Source: Anaerotignum propionicum (GTDB taxonomy: Bacteria > Bacillota > Clostridia > Lachnospirales > Anaerotignaceae). Taken from it: DNA of 64,000 nt. The DNA lies in assembly GCF_024461735.1 (NCBI RefSeq), contig NZ_JANGAD010000001.1, positions 434,001 to 498,000 of the forward strand. Reading direction: 5' to 3'. This document shows, piece by piece, positions 1-8,452 of this stretch. Both the position numbers and the translations under genes were made by a program. Numbering within the stretch: position 1 is the stretch's first letter; each line of letters opens with the position of its first letter. The notes beneath the pieces were generated by a model. It worked only from the letters and a program-made list of their open reading frames with translations, was not told the origin of the DNA and did no database searches.

Positions 1-872
1 ATATCTCTGATTTTTCCGCTTTTCACTAACGAAAGGATTTTATCAATAATGCTTTCAATGTTAGTGGTATAGGGTATTTCATAAACTTCAATACAGCTGT
101 TATTCTTGTCAAAACGGTATTTTGCCCGAAGCTTAAAGCTGCCACGACCCGTTTGATAAATTTGTTCCAAATCTTTGCGGTTATAAATCAGTTCTCCCCC
201 TGTTGAGAAATCTGGAGCAGGAAGATGGTCGCAAAGGTTAATGGTATTATCCTTGATATATTGTATGGTCGCTTCGCATAGCTCAGATAGATTAAAGCTG
301 CAGATGGAGCTAGCCATACCCACGGCAATTCCTAGGTTTGGGTTAGCCAAAATATTAGGAAAGGTTGTGGGCAAAAGTGTTGGCTCCTTAATGGTACCAT
401 CGTAATTATCCACAAAGTCTACGGTATTTTTTTCGATATCTCCAAAAACCTCGGCACAAATTGTACCGAGCTTCACCTCGGTATAACGGGGGGCAGCGTA
501 TGCCATATCTTTGGAATATTGTTTACCAAAGTTCCCTTTGGAATCCACAAAAGGCACCAAAAGGGCACCGTTTCCTTCTGTTAAACGTACTAGTGTTTCG
601 TATATTGCTCCATCCCCGTGGGGGTTTAATTTCATGGTCTGACCCACTACATTGGAGGATTTGGTTCTATCCCCCTTCAATAAATTCATGAGATACATGG
701 TATATAAAAGCTTCCGGTGTGAGGGCTTAAATCCATCAATTTCGGGAATTGCACGGGAAACAATGACACTCATGGCATAGGGCATATAGTTTAATTCCAA
801 AGTTTGGGTAATGGGTTGTTCTTGTATAAAGATTTCACTCACTTCAGTGTTTGTTGTTTTCTTTTTTGCCAT
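1..872 (-). CDS. DNA topoisomerase type IIA, A subunit (GyrA/ParC-like), N-terminal part
   Basis: This minus-strand reading frame starts at an ATG at 872 and runs off the window at position 1, so only about 290 N-terminal residues are present. It carries the breakage-reunion domain of the type IIA A subunit: a conserved stretch with NPHGDGAIYETLVRLTEG, then AAPRYTEVKLG, whose tyrosine is expected to be the active-site residue that bonds to DNA, then LLPTTFPNILANPNLGVAVG. With the B subunit just upstream on the same strand (18 bp gap) it would form a DNA strand-passing enzyme. The partner is ParE-like, so a topoisomerase IV role is more likely than gyrase, but the distinguishing C-terminal domain lies outside the window. 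Confidence 0.9.
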   Translation of the reverse strand, partial: MAKKKTTNTEVSEIFIQEQPITQTLELNYMPYAMSVIVSRAIPEIDGFKPSHRKLLYTMYLMNLLKGDRTKSSNVVGQTMKLNPHGDGAIYETLVRLTEGNGALLVPFVDSKGNFGKQYSKDMAYAAPRYTEVKLGTICAEVFGDIEKNTVDFVDNYDGTIKEPTLLPTTFPNILANPNLGIAVGMASSICSFNLSELCEATIQYIKDNTINLCDHLPAPDFSTGGELIYNRKDLEQIYQTGRGSFKLRAKYRFDKNNSCIEVYEIPYTTNIESIIDKILSLVKSGKIRD

Positions 873-889
873 TTTGGTACACCGCTTTC

Positions 890-2866
890 TTAACTAATGT
901 CTGTCAATTCCAGATATTTGTAGCCTTCTTCGGCAATAAATTCTTTTCTGCCACTTAAATTTTCCCCCAATAAAAGCTCGAACATTTCTTGGGTACGTTT
1001 TGCATCATCAGGAGTAACCAATACCAATCGCCTAGTTTCAGGGTTCATAGTAGTTTCCCACATCATCTCAGGCTGATTTTCACCAAGCCCCTTAGAACGA
1101 CTGATTTTTGTTTTACCTTTTAACTTGCCAAGAATTTCTGATTTTTCATTATCAGAATAGGCAAAATAAGTTTGTTTCCCATTTGTAATCTCATAAAGGG
1201 GAGATTCTGCAATGTAAACCTTTTTTTCATGTATTAAAGTTGGCACCAAACGGTAAAGCATGGTCAAAAGCAAAGTACGAATCTGAAAACCATCCACATC
1301 CGCATCGGTGCAAAGAATGATTTTGTTCCAACGCAGTTGGCTTAAATCAAAGGAATTTAAGTCAGAAGTATGCTTGGTTTTGATTTCAACACCACAGCCT
1401 AAAACCTTTAATAAATCCGTTATAATATCGTTGGCAAAAATTTTGTTGTAATCTGCTTTTAGACAGTTTAAGATTTTTCCACGGATAGGAATGATTGCCT
1501 GGAATTCGGCATCTCTGCCCAATTTACAGGCACCTAAGGCGGAATCACCCTCTACGATATATATTTCCCGACGATTGATGTCTTTTGTGCGGCAGTTTAC
1601 GAATTTTTCCACACGATTATTCATATCTAAGGAGCCTGTCAGTTTTTTTCTGATAGAAATTCTGGTTTTCTCCGCTGTTTCCCGACTACGTTTGTTTGCC
1701 AAAACTTGCGCCGCAATTTTTTCTGCTTCCATTTTATTTTCGATAAAATAGATTTCCAGCTGCTCTCTAAAGTAATCCGTCATGGCATCTTGTATAAATT
1801 TATTTGTGATGGATTTTTTCGTTTGGTTCTCGTAGCTGGTTACAGTTGAAAAGGAGTTGATGACTAGAATTAAGCTGTCCTCAATATCAGTAAAGGTAAT
1901 TTTTTTCTCATCCTTTTTGTATAAATTATTGCTTTTTAGGTATTTATCTATGGCGAAAACAAAAGCGTTTTTAACCGCTTTATCAGGGGATCCACCGTAC
2001 TCCAAAAAGCTGGAATTATGGTAGTATTCAAGAATATTCACTTGATTATTAAAGCAAAAAGCCGCCTCAAATTTCAATTTATATTCTGGCTTATCCTCTC
2101 GGTCACGACCCTTTGTTTCTGTTTGCAAATAATGAACATCCGTAAGGTTGTCTGCTCCGGAAAGTTCCAGCAGATAGTCCTTAATGCCGTTTTTATAACA
2201 ATAAATATATTTTTCTCCACTTTCCTCATCAAACAATTCAAAGGTCAAGCCTGCGTTAACCACAGCCTGTTTTTTTAAAATATCCTGAAAGTAGGTAAGG
2301 GGGATATTAATATCTGTAAATACATCCCGATCGGGACGCCATTTTATTTGTGTACCAGAGGGATGTTTTTCAGCCCCTTCTTTTATGAGACCGCCTACAT
2401 TTTCGCCTTTTTCAAAGTGAAGGCTATGGCAGATTCCATCTCGATAAATCACTGCATCCATATATTCCGAAGCATACTGGGTTGCACAGGTACCAAGACC
2501 GTTAAGGCCCAAGCTGAATTCGTAGTTCTCACCGGTGTTATTTTGATATTTACCACCTGCGTAAAGCTCACAGAACACCAATTCCCAGTTGAAGCGATCT
2601 TCTTTGGAGTTATAATCAACGGGAATCCCTCGGCCATAATCTTTAACCATAATGGAATGGTCTTTATATCGAACGACTTCAATTTTATTTCCGAAGCCTT
2701 CTCTTGCCTCATCGATAGAGTTAGATAGGATTTCAAAAACTGCGTGTTCGCAGCCATCTAAGCCATCGGAACCAAAAATAACACCAGGGCGAAGGCGAAC
2801 ACGATCCGCACCCTTTAATGAGGTGATACTTTCGTTGGTATAATTTGATTTTTGTTGTGATTTCAT
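890..2866 (-). CDS. DNA topoisomerase type IIA, B subunit (ParE/GyrB-like)
   Basis: A 658-residue ATPase subunit of a type IIA topoisomerase, the usual length for ParE/GyrB of Gram-positives. The N-terminal GHKL ATPase shows EILSNSIDEA and DYGRGIPVD. The TOPRIM region shows the acidic motif in YIVEGDSALGACKLGRD and the metal-binding CTDADVDGFQIRTLLLTMLY. The motif that normally reads EGDSAGGSAKQGRD is altered (SALGACKLGRD), and the glycine loop SLGLNGLGTC also differs from the common GGLHGVG, so this belongs to a divergent branch. It is co-transcribed with the A subunit downstream on the minus strand. It powers DNA strand passage by ATP hydrolysis. Naming it parE rather than gyrB is an inference. 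Confidence 0.9.
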   Translation of the reverse strand: MKSQQKSNYTNESITSLKGADRVRLRPGVIFGSDGLDGCEHAVFEILSNSIDEAREGFGNKIEVVRYKDHSIMVKDYGRGIPVDYNSKEDRFNWELVFCELYAGGKYQNNTGENYEFSLGLNGLGTCATQYASEYMDAVIYRDGICHSLHFEKGENVGGLIKEGAEKHPSGTQIKWRPDRDVFTDINIPLTYFQDILKKQAVVNAGLTFELFDEESGEKYIYCYKNGIKDYLLELSGADNLTDVHYLQTETKGRDREDKPEYKLKFEAAFCFNNQVNILEYYHNSSFLEYGGSPDKAVKNAFVFAIDKYLKSNNLYKKDEKKITFTDIEDSLILVINSFSTVTSYENQTKKSITNKFIQDAMTDYFREQLEIYFIENKMEAEKIAAQVLANKRSRETAEKTRISIRKKLTGSLDMNNRVEKFVNCRTKDINRREIYIVEGDSALGACKLGRDAEFQAIIPIRGKILNCLKADYNKIFANDIITDLLKVLGCGVEIKTKHTSDLNSFDLSQLRWNKIILCTDADVDGFQIRTLLLTMLYRLVPTLIHEKKVYIAESPLYEITNGKQTYFAYSDNEKSEILGKLKGKTKISRSKGLGENQPEMMWETTMNPETRRLVLVTPDDAKRTQEMFELLLGENLSGRKEFIAEEGYKYLELTDIS

Positions 2867-3006
2867 GAAAACACCTGCTTCTTTTGTTATCTGACTCTAT
2901 ATATAGTTAGGAAGTAAAATTATCCCAATGTATATAGGGTAACATTAGTTTGCCTATAGTGTCAAGGCGGTGGAAAAAGGATATCGCTTTATTGTTGACA
3001 AAAAAC

Positions 3007-3035
3007 TTGATTTTTTATGCTGGGGTTGTTATAAT
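3007..3035 (+). promoter_or_regulatory. Predicted sigma-A promoter ahead of tRNA-Ser
   Basis: TTGATT at 3007-3012 and a perfect TATAAT at 3030-3035 are separated by 17 bp. It points at the tRNA gene about 120 bp downstream. No other plus-strand gene lies between. Confidence 0.55.
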
Positions 3036-3157
3036 AAGTAAGCTTTCCACTGAAATTTGTTATAAATTTACAATGATTTTGAAACAGTATATAAGCTGAT
3101 ATTAAAAGCTTGGAATCAAAATCGTTATTAAAAAAACTGTATATCCTTTTTTATTAT

Positions 3158-3248
3158 GGAAGCGTATCGAAGTGGTCATAACGGCCCTGACTCGAAATCA
3201 GGTAGTCCAGCAATGGGCTCGTGGGTTCGAATCCCACCGCTTCCGCCA
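3158..3248 (+). tRNA. tRNA-Ser (anticodon CGA)
   Basis: The acceptor arm GGAAGCG pairs with CGCTTCC, followed by discriminator G and an encoded CCA at 3246-3248. The anticodon stem CCTGA/TCAGG encloses the loop CTCGAAA, giving anticodon CGA, which reads UCG serine codons. A long variable arm typical of class II tRNAs follows, then the T arm containing GGTTCGAATCC. Length is 91 nt with CCA. A terminator follows directly. The downstream flank is repeated twice further on, suggesting this tRNA has been an integration or recombination site. Confidence 0.95.
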
Positions 3249-3329
3249 AATTAAAGTCATGTATGAGAATTTGCTCATATATGACTTTTTTCTTTCTCTA
3301 TGCTAAAATCAAAGGAAATACACATTATT
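3247..3329 (+). repeat. tRNA-flank repeat, copy 1
   Basis: The sequence immediately after the tRNA (AAATTAAAGTCATGTATGAG, the hairpin, TTTCTATGCTAAAATCA and AATACACATTATT) is present again at 3909-3993, and its first part a third time near 4606-4629. Copy 1 overlaps the tRNA 3' end and terminator. Confidence 0.75.
3254..3292 (+). terminator. Rho-independent terminator of tRNA-Ser
   Basis: AAGTCATGTATGAG pairs with CTCATATATGACTT and is followed by a T run. The same hairpin recurs in altered form near 3915-3955. Confidence 0.8.
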
Positions 3330-3356
3330 AATATAAATATGCGAAAGGAGAAAAGT

Positions 3357-3770
3357 GTGAAAATTACGTATAAATATAGTTCAACAAAATCATTTTCCAT
3401 AGGATTTGCAGTTTTAATTTGTATAGGTTTTCTGTTGACTCTTGCAAGATGGTACAGTGTTTTTAATAATGATTTTGTAATAATAAACTCTGAAATTCAT
3501 TCACACATATCAAATTTATCTTTAAGCTTGATTGCTTATTTGGGCATAGGTTACTCCTGGCTTTTATTGGACGTGAAATTTCGTTTCATTGAAATTTTGG
3601 GAATGGCTATGATTGCGGGAAACTTTATTTGCGAAACGTTAATGGGGTTTATGAATACGCCCGACATTATAGATGCCATCTACGGTACAATGGGTATAGT
3701 AGTAGCATTTTTATTCTTGGCTATTACAAAAAAATACGGGTTAATGCCAACTAATCCAGAGAAACTGTAA
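3357..3770 (+). CDS. Small multi-span membrane protein, unknown function
   Basis: An integral membrane protein of about 137 residues with a hydrophobic profile suggesting four membrane spans (around FSIGFAVLICIGFLLTL, LSLSLIAYLGIGY, ILGMAMIAGNFICETLM and GTMGIVVAFLFLAIT). The start chosen is the GTG at 3357, six bases after AAAGGAG; an ATG at 3339 lies upstream but has no good ribosome binding site. I do not recognise the family. It sits between copies 1 and 2 of the tRNA-flank repeat, so gene and repeat may have been duplicated or inserted together. No substrate or partner can be inferred. Confidence 0.6.
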   Translation: MKITYKYSSTKSFSIGFAVLICIGFLLTLARWYSVFNNDFVIINSEIHSHISNLSLSLIAYLGIGYSWLLLDVKFRFIEILGMAMIAGNFICETLMGFMNTPDIIDAIYGTMGIVVAFLFLAITKKYGLMPTNPEKL

Positions 3771-3851
3771 TGGTGTGAAGGAAGATTCTCATGTATAGTC
3801 CTACAAACGAATAAGCATCTCCTGAAGAACCATAGTTATTTTGCTGGTAGA

Positions 3852-3993
3852 TTGTTTGAAGGAGTGATAGTTCGAAAATAAGAGGATATCCAGAATTAAC
3901 GTGGCTCGCAAATTAAAGTCATGTATGAGGATATGAGCGCATATATGACTTTTTGCTTTCTCTATGCTAAAATCAGGGGTAATACACATTATT
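3852..3993 (+). repeat. tRNA-flank repeat, copy 2, with upstream extension
   Basis: Positions 3909-3993 match the tRNA downstream flank, including the terminator-like hairpin. The preceding 3852-3908 (GTGATAGTTC, then GAAAATAAGAGGATATCCAG) matches 4539-4605. No gene is supported in 3771-4021. Confidence 0.7.
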
Positions 3994-4021
3994 TATATTT
4001 CAGGAAAGAGGAAGGTTGACT

Positions 4022-4471
4022 ATGAATAATAAAATGATTAAACAAAATCCTTGGCATTTATGGCTTATTGCAATATTTTTTCTTTTTATGTATCTTATGG
4101 GAATATATGATTTGTTTATGATGCTCAGCCATAATGAAGGCTACTACTTATCCCATGGATACGGCAGTCAGGTTATAAAGTATTTTACAAACTATCCCTT
4201 ATTTTTTGGGGGCTTATGGGTAACGAACTTAATCTGTGGGTTTATTGCACCCATACTGCTGTTGATCCGTGTGAAAACTGCAACAATTTTTGCATTTATT
4301 TCTGCTGTCTCCGATCTGTTGTTAATCATCCTTACTTCTATATTCAGAAACCGATTACAAGTGCTGGGAGCAAAAGTGGCATACTTTGATGTCTTTATAT
4401 TGTTGATAACTTTCGGTTTGTATATTTACTGTAATTCTTTTAAATATTACATTGATAAAACGGGCAAATAA
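4022..4471 (+). CDS. Small multi-span membrane protein, unknown function
   Basis: A 149-residue hydrophobic protein with about four predicted membrane helices (LWLIAIFFLFMYLMGIYDLF, PLFFGGLWVTNLICGFIAPIL, IFAFISAVSDLLLIILTSIF and FDVFILLITFGLYIY). The start is the ATG at 4022, with AGGAAGG six bases upstream; the in-frame TTG at 4016 lies too close to that site. The family is not recognised. It is flanked on both sides by partial copies of the tRNA-flank repeat, so it looks like cargo inserted or duplicated at that locus. It shows no clear similarity to the membrane protein at 3357. Confidence 0.65.
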   Translation: MNNKMIKQNPWHLWLIAIFFLFMYLMGIYDLFMMLSHNEGYYLSHGYGSQVIKYFTNYPLFFGGLWVTNLICGFIAPILLLIRVKTATIFAFISAVSDLLLIILTSIFRNRLQVLGAKVAYFDVFILLITFGLYIYCNSFKYYIDKTGK

Positions 4472-4538
4472 CCCTTTCCAAGTAACAGAAGAGTTTGAGC
4501 ATAACCCAAAGCACTATAATTTTGAATTCTTGAGTATA

Positions 4539-4650
4539 TTGTTTACGAAGTGATAGTTCAAATCCATATCCGAAAATAAGAGGATATCCAGATTTGACGT
4601 TGCTTGCAAATTAAAGTCATGTATGAGGGTTTGAACCCACTGCGCCTATT
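4539..4650 (+). repeat. tRNA-flank repeat, copy 3, with tRNA-like fragments
   Basis: This copy contains GTTCAAATCC, which resembles a tRNA T arm, then GAAAATAAGAGGATATCCAG, then AAATTAAAGTCATGTATGAG, and ends with GGGTTTGAACCCACTGCGCC, which again looks like a T arm and acceptor 3' end. It is best read as decayed tRNA 3' sequence. Confidence 0.55.
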
Positions 4651-4699
4651 ATGTGATTTTTGACACAAGGAAAATGAGAACAATGTGAGGTGAAGAAGT

Positions 4700-5221
4700 A
4701 TGAAACAATTAGAAATTGTTTTTCCAGCTTTCAAAGAGGGAGATTGGATTCCAGTGGAATATACCGCAAGAGGAATGGACATTTCCCCTGAGATTCATTT
4801 GGCAGAAGTGAATGAACGTGCTATTTCTATAGCAATTACGCTAGATGATGTGTCACATCCTTTCTTCAAAAACTATAATCATTGGCTTATTTGGAACTTA
4901 CCAATCCTAGCGATTATTCCCAAAGCTATACCAAAGGGTGAACCAACTGGAAGCCTTTTTGGTGCAAAGCAAGGCTTAGGGTATGGAAGGCATTGCTACA
5001 AAGGACCTAAACCACCATTTAAAATGATACACTACTATACTTTTACAGTTTTTATATTAGATACCAAATTAGTGTTACCTACAAAATCCACACGTGAAGA
5101 CTTCTTCCGAGCAGGGGAGGGGCACATTTTGCAAAGAGCAGCTTATACAGGGAAGTTTCAAAGCCGTAGAAAACAACCAGAAACCGTGGCAGGTGGACAG
5201 TTCAATTTCACTACTAAATAG
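4700..5221 (+). CDS. PEBP-family protein (YbhB/YbcL type)
   Basis: A 173-residue phosphatidylethanolamine-binding-protein-like protein. The bacterial PEBP signature is visible: an N-terminal strand FPAFKEGDWIPVEYTARGMDISP, then ITLDDVSHPFFKNYNHWLIWNLP, then GYGRHCYKGPKPPF and HYYTFTVFILD. These match the DPD-type and GPRPP-type loops that form the anion-binding pocket of this family. No signal peptide is present, so it is probably cytosolic. The ATG at 4700 follows GAGGTGAAG. The biochemical role of bacterial PEBPs is generally unclear, so no reaction is assigned. It appears monocistronic. Confidence 0.85.
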   Translation: MKQLEIVFPAFKEGDWIPVEYTARGMDISPEIHLAEVNERAISIAITLDDVSHPFFKNYNHWLIWNLPILAIIPKAIPKGEPTGSLFGAKQGLGYGRHCYKGPKPPFKMIHYYTFTVFILDTKLVLPTKSTREDFFRAGEGHILQRAAYTGKFQSRRKQPETVAGGQFNFTTK

Positions 5222-5343
5222 TGGGGTAGACATCTTAGTACATACAGCGGGCTGGAGTGAGCCTGTTTGCAGCGACGCTGTAGTCGGTTTGCTTTGAGAA
5301 ATGTCCTTAATCCATCTTTAGATAAGAACTTTTGTATAAGCCG

Positions 5344-5372
5344 TTGAAACTCTTACAATGTTCTTATATAAT
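5344..5372 (+). promoter_or_regulatory. Predicted promoter for the LytTR/GHKL operon
   Basis: TTGAAA at 5344-5349 and TATAAT at 5367-5372 with exactly 17 bp between, about 95 bp ahead of the response regulator start. Confidence 0.65.
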
Positions 5373-5467
5373 TATTGTATCTTTTTATATCTACATATAT
5401 CTTAGCATGGGGAGCACCCTTACGCTATACATGAAAAGAAATAACATAACATGAGGAAGTGACCGCC

Positions 5468-6205
5468 ATGTTGAATATTGCATTATGTGATGACCAGCCA
5501 GCAGAGCTTGTCATCATAAATAACTACATAAAAGAATACCTTGAAACCAATAGAATTGATGCAGATGTTAAGGAATTCACCCATCCGGATAGGCTGTTGA
5601 ATTCCATTGAATCCGAATGCTTTCATCTTTATCTCTTGGATATTGTCATGCCTATGGTCAGCGGAATTGAGCTTGGAAAAGAAATTCGCCGTCTTGATCG
5701 TGAGGCGCAAATAATTTATGCCACTACTGAGCCTCAGTTTGCGTTGCAGGCTTATGCTGTAAGCCCTATCAATTACCTTGTGAAGCCAATCAAAAAGGCA
5801 CAACTGTTTGATACCTTGAGCCTTGCAATTTCCAAAATAGACCTTGGGCAGGAACAAACTTTTGCTGTTAAAACTGCGGATAGTTTGAGGGTAATAAAAC
5901 TCTCGGATATTGCCTGCTGTGAATACTGCAATCATGCCGTTATGTTCAGATTAAAGAACGGAGAGAATGTATTGAGCCGCACGATTCGAGAGAATTTTTC
6001 GGAATATACTGCACGCATTTTGAAGGATAGACATTTTTTGCAATGCCATACATCCTTTGTGGTTAATCTGCGTTGGGTGGAGCGCTTTACCAAAGATAGT
6101 TTTACCCTTTGCGGTGGTAGAACTGTTCCCATCGCGGCAAAACAATACGCTTTGGTACGAGATACCTTTATGGATTACTTAATGGCAAAGGGGGTACAGC
6201 GATGA
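5468..6205 (+). CDS. LytTR-family response regulator
   Basis: A 245-residue response regulator of the AgrA/LytR type. The receiver domain (residues 1 to about 118) shows the acidic pair CDD at 8-9, the likely phosphorylated Asp58 in LLDIVMP, and the conserved lysine in YLVKPIKK. The C-terminal LytTR DNA-binding domain (about 140-240) includes VMFRLKNGENVLSRTIRENF and FLQCHTSFVVNLRWVERF. The ATG at 5468 is preferred over the GTG at 5459 because GAGGAAG ends right at the latter. It overlaps the downstream kinase by four bases, so the pair is translationally coupled. No autoinducer peptide or AgrB-like gene is visible nearby. Confidence 0.92.
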   Translation: MLNIALCDDQPAELVIINNYIKEYLETNRIDADVKEFTHPDRLLNSIESECFHLYLLDIVMPMVSGIELGKEIRRLDREAQIIYATTEPQFALQAYAVSPINYLVKPIKKAQLFDTLSLAISKIDLGQEQTFAVKTADSLRVIKLSDIACCEYCNHAVMFRLKNGENVLSRTIRENFSEYTARILKDRHFLQCHTSFVVNLRWVERFTKDSFTLCGGRTVPIAAKQYALVRDTFMDYLMAKGVQR

Positions 6206-7488
6206 GCGCTCTTTTCCCTGATTTATTGCGGGCGGTGATTTCCACCACTGCTAATGTTTTGTTGATGATCTCCCTTTTGCAGCCTAAGTATTCAAAAAAA
6301 GTCACACTATTGACCATGTTTGTCGTTCTTGCTGCAGATTTAGGCACTGCTATTTACTGCTATCTCAGCGGAAACTTAACATTACTCTCAAAGCTGGACA
6401 TTATCTTATTTGCGGTGTTATGTTTTGCTGTTCGACCTATGTTTAAGGATAACTTTATGCAGTGGTTATTTTCTTATATCACCGTTCAAAATATAAGTGA
6501 CACTGTGATTATTTTAAGCTTTATTGGCTCAAGGCATTTACCTTATCCTCAATATACAAATTCTTTTTTGCGTCTTTTCCTGTTTTGCGCCTTTCTGGTG
6601 ATTTTATGGCGCTATGTGCGTCCACTGTATCGGCAGGCAGTGGAGCGTTGGACAGCCTATTTCGCTGTGGCACTGGGGCTTTACATCACATTCAATTACT
6701 ATGTGATGACTGCCGATGACGTTGTTGAGATGCTGACGCAGCAGGCGGTACCATTGATGTTGGTGATTTTTATTGGACTTGCGTCTTACACCTCCATTTT
6801 TCTCTCCCTCAAAAATCTGCAACGGGAGTTTCGAGTGAAAGAAGAAAACCAAAAATTGCAGGCAGAGCAGGAATATCTACAATTAGCTGCAGGAAATATG
6901 ACACAGCGTCTTATGCTAATGGAGGAAGTGACCGCACAAAACACTCGTGCCGCCCATGACCGTCGTCATTTTAATAATGTACTTTTGGAGCTTTTGGAGC
7001 AAGAAAAAGTCGATGAGGCCACTGCTTTATTAAAAAAGCAAAATCAAACCACATATACAATTAGTAAGGTATACTGTGATAATCCTGCTGTCAATGCCGC
7101 TATTTGCCACTATGTTGCGCTAGCCAAACAGTCTGGCATTATAACAGAGCTTGAGCTTGATATACCCAGGAATTTGACCGTGGATTCTTTAGAGCTTTCT
7201 ATGGTGGTTTCAAATTTGATGGAAAATGCGATTCAAGCCTGTGTTACATTACCAAAAAATCATCCTTCATATCTACGGTTTGTCTGTCGTAGTGTTGGAC
7301 GGTTGCTGTTGGAAATGGAGAATCCTTGTACTTCCGACTCTGTTCTGGATGACCAAGGTCACCCTGTCACATGGGAAGATGGTCATGGCATAGGAAGTAA
7401 AAGTGTAATTGCTTTTGCAAAAAAATATGATGGAGAGCTGATGTATCAAATTGAAAATGAGATTTTTCGGGTACGACTTCTATTATAA
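6202..7488 (+). CDS. GHKL-type sensor histidine kinase (AgrC-like)
   Basis: A 428-residue sensor kinase partner of the LytTR regulator. The first roughly 200 residues form about six membrane helices, followed by a short coiled linker (EENQKLQAEQEYLQLAAGN). The dimerisation and phosphotransfer motif is AAHDRRHFNNVLLELL with candidate His252. The C-terminal GHKL ATPase domain has the N box NLMENAIQAC and a late glycine segment GHGIGSKSVIAFAKKYDGEL. This topology is that of peptide-sensing kinases of quorum systems, but the ligand is unknown because no precursor peptide gene is seen within several hundred bases. Confidence 0.9.
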   Translation: MSALFPDLLRAVISTTANVLLMISLLQPKYSKKVTLLTMFVVLAADLGTAIYCYLSGNLTLLSKLDIILFAVLCFAVRPMFKDNFMQWLFSYITVQNISDTVIILSFIGSRHLPYPQYTNSFLRLFLFCAFLVILWRYVRPLYRQAVERWTAYFAVALGLYITFNYYVMTADDVVEMLTQQAVPLMLVIFIGLASYTSIFLSLKNLQREFRVKEENQKLQAEQEYLQLAAGNMTQRLMLMEEVTAQNTRAAHDRRHFNNVLLELLEQEKVDEATALLKKQNQTTYTISKVYCDNPAVNAAICHYVALAKQSGIITELELDIPRNLTVDSLELSMVVSNLMENAIQACVTLPKNHPSYLRFVCRSVGRLLLEMENPCTSDSVLDDQGHPVTWEDGHGIGSKSVIAFAKKYDGELMYQIENEIFRVRLLL

Positions 7489-7518
7489 AACTGATCTTTT
7501 AAGTTTTTAAAAGCTAAT

Positions 7519-7563
7519 TAAGTGTAAAAATAAGCTTTTTAAGTGTAAAGGCTCATTTTTTAT
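7519..7563 (+). terminator. Terminator hairpin with repeated AAGTGTAAA motif, copy 1
   Basis: TAAGTGTAAAAATAAGC, then TTTTTAAGTGTAAAGGCTC, then a T run. The motif AAGTGTAAA occurs once before the stem and once as the loop. It sits just after the kinase stop. A near-identical, better paired version ends the lipoate ligase gene at 14491-14534. Confidence 0.6.
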
Positions 7564-7956
7564 TCTTTAATTAGCGGCTATGCCATACAATAACAATTTC
7601 AACAAATATCCGTATTTGCTAAATTTAATCATACCCGTGAAGATTAACACACAGTAATTTTCATGGGTATTTATAATTCTTAATTAATTCTTCAAGCTAT
7701 TTGGAGTTGACGTTGATTCATAAGTTTTTAAATATATCTGATAGAAAATCGAGAGAATGCTAGGTCGCAGGTTTATTATCACCGCAACTTAGCATTTTTT
7801 TATATGCACTACAACAGATATACTTTCATTCAGAGTTTTAAATGATTATCATCTACATTACTATTGTGAGAGCATTATTGATATATTTGAAAGACACAAA
7901 GTTAGACCTCAGTGATCTTAAGATTTCAATTCTGGTTAGTTGGTTTATTGATCTTA
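7564..7956. other. Gene-free stretch with two further hairpins
   Basis: No supported gene. A hairpin built from ATACCCGTGAA and TTTTCATGGGTAT lies at about 7629-7671. A terminator-like hairpin AATGCTAGGTCGC / GCAACTTAGCATT with a long T run lies at 7755-7801. Three hairpins in a row after one operon suggest that an intervening small gene or RNA has decayed or is unrecognised. Confidence 0.45.
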
Positions 7957-8391
7957 TTATAAATTGTTCTTTAATGCTTTTGAGAATAACGATATAAACC
8001 TTTTTGACTCAGTCTCACTTAGTCCGCTTAAAAGCTGATTAAAGACTGTATATTCAGTCATAATATGTTCACGCTGGGCTTGGCTTCCCAGTTCAGTAAG
8101 CTCCAAATAGTATTCCCGTTTATCTTTTTGTGAGACTTTTCGTTTCACCAAGTTCTTTTTTTCCAGACGATTCACGGCACTAGTCAAGGTGCTTTTGGGT
8201 ATTTTAAGTATTTTGCAAATATCTTTGAAAATAATATCTGAATGCTCCTCAATGGTTTGTAGAATACTTAAATCCACCATTGTTAGGCCATTTATATTAT
8301 TATAATCAGGTTTATACATTTCTTCTCTTAGCTGATTACCAACGATATGCCATAAATAGTTTAATTCTTTTACTTTATCTAAGCTTGACAT
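7957..8391 (-). CDS. MarR-family transcriptional regulator
   Basis: A winged-helix regulator of about 144 residues. The recognition region reads IIFKDICKILKIPKSTLTSAVNRLEKKNLVKRKVSQKDKR in full-length order, the typical MarR helix-turn-helix plus wing with the conserved DKRE. The start taken is the ATG at 8391, preceded by GGAGGT; the ATG at 8403 overlaps that ribosome binding site and is unlikely. The gene is divergent from the metallo-hydrolase at 8578, and a perfect 13-bp inverted repeat lies between them over the predicted promoter. This suggests autoregulation and joint control of the hydrolase. The ligand is unknown. Confidence 0.88.
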   Translation of the reverse strand: MSSLDKVKELNYLWHIVGNQLREEMYKPDYNNINGLTMVDLSILQTIEEHSDIIFKDICKILKIPKSTLTSAVNRLEKKNLVKRKVSQKDKREYYLELTELGSQAQREHIMTEYTVFNQLLSGLSETESKRFISLFSKALKNNL

Positions 8392-8402
8392 GAATACCTC
8401 CA

Positions 8403-8452
8403 TATGATACGATTATCGTATTAATATAGTACGTTAATCGTATCATATTGTC
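8403..8452. promoter_or_regulatory. MarR operator and marR promoter
   Basis: TATGATACGATTA at 8403-8415 is the exact reverse complement of TAATCGTATCATA at 8435-8447. The left arm also belongs to a perfect palindrome, ATACGAT-T-ATCGTAT (8407-8421). On the minus strand a TTGACA box at 8452-8447 followed after 17 bp by TACTAT lies across these repeats, so bound repressor would block polymerase. Confidence 0.7.

Noticed and set aside
2348..2728. 126-codon plus-strand frame antisense to the topoisomerase B subunit
   Set aside because: It is the shadow of a well-supported gene and has no recognisable domain.
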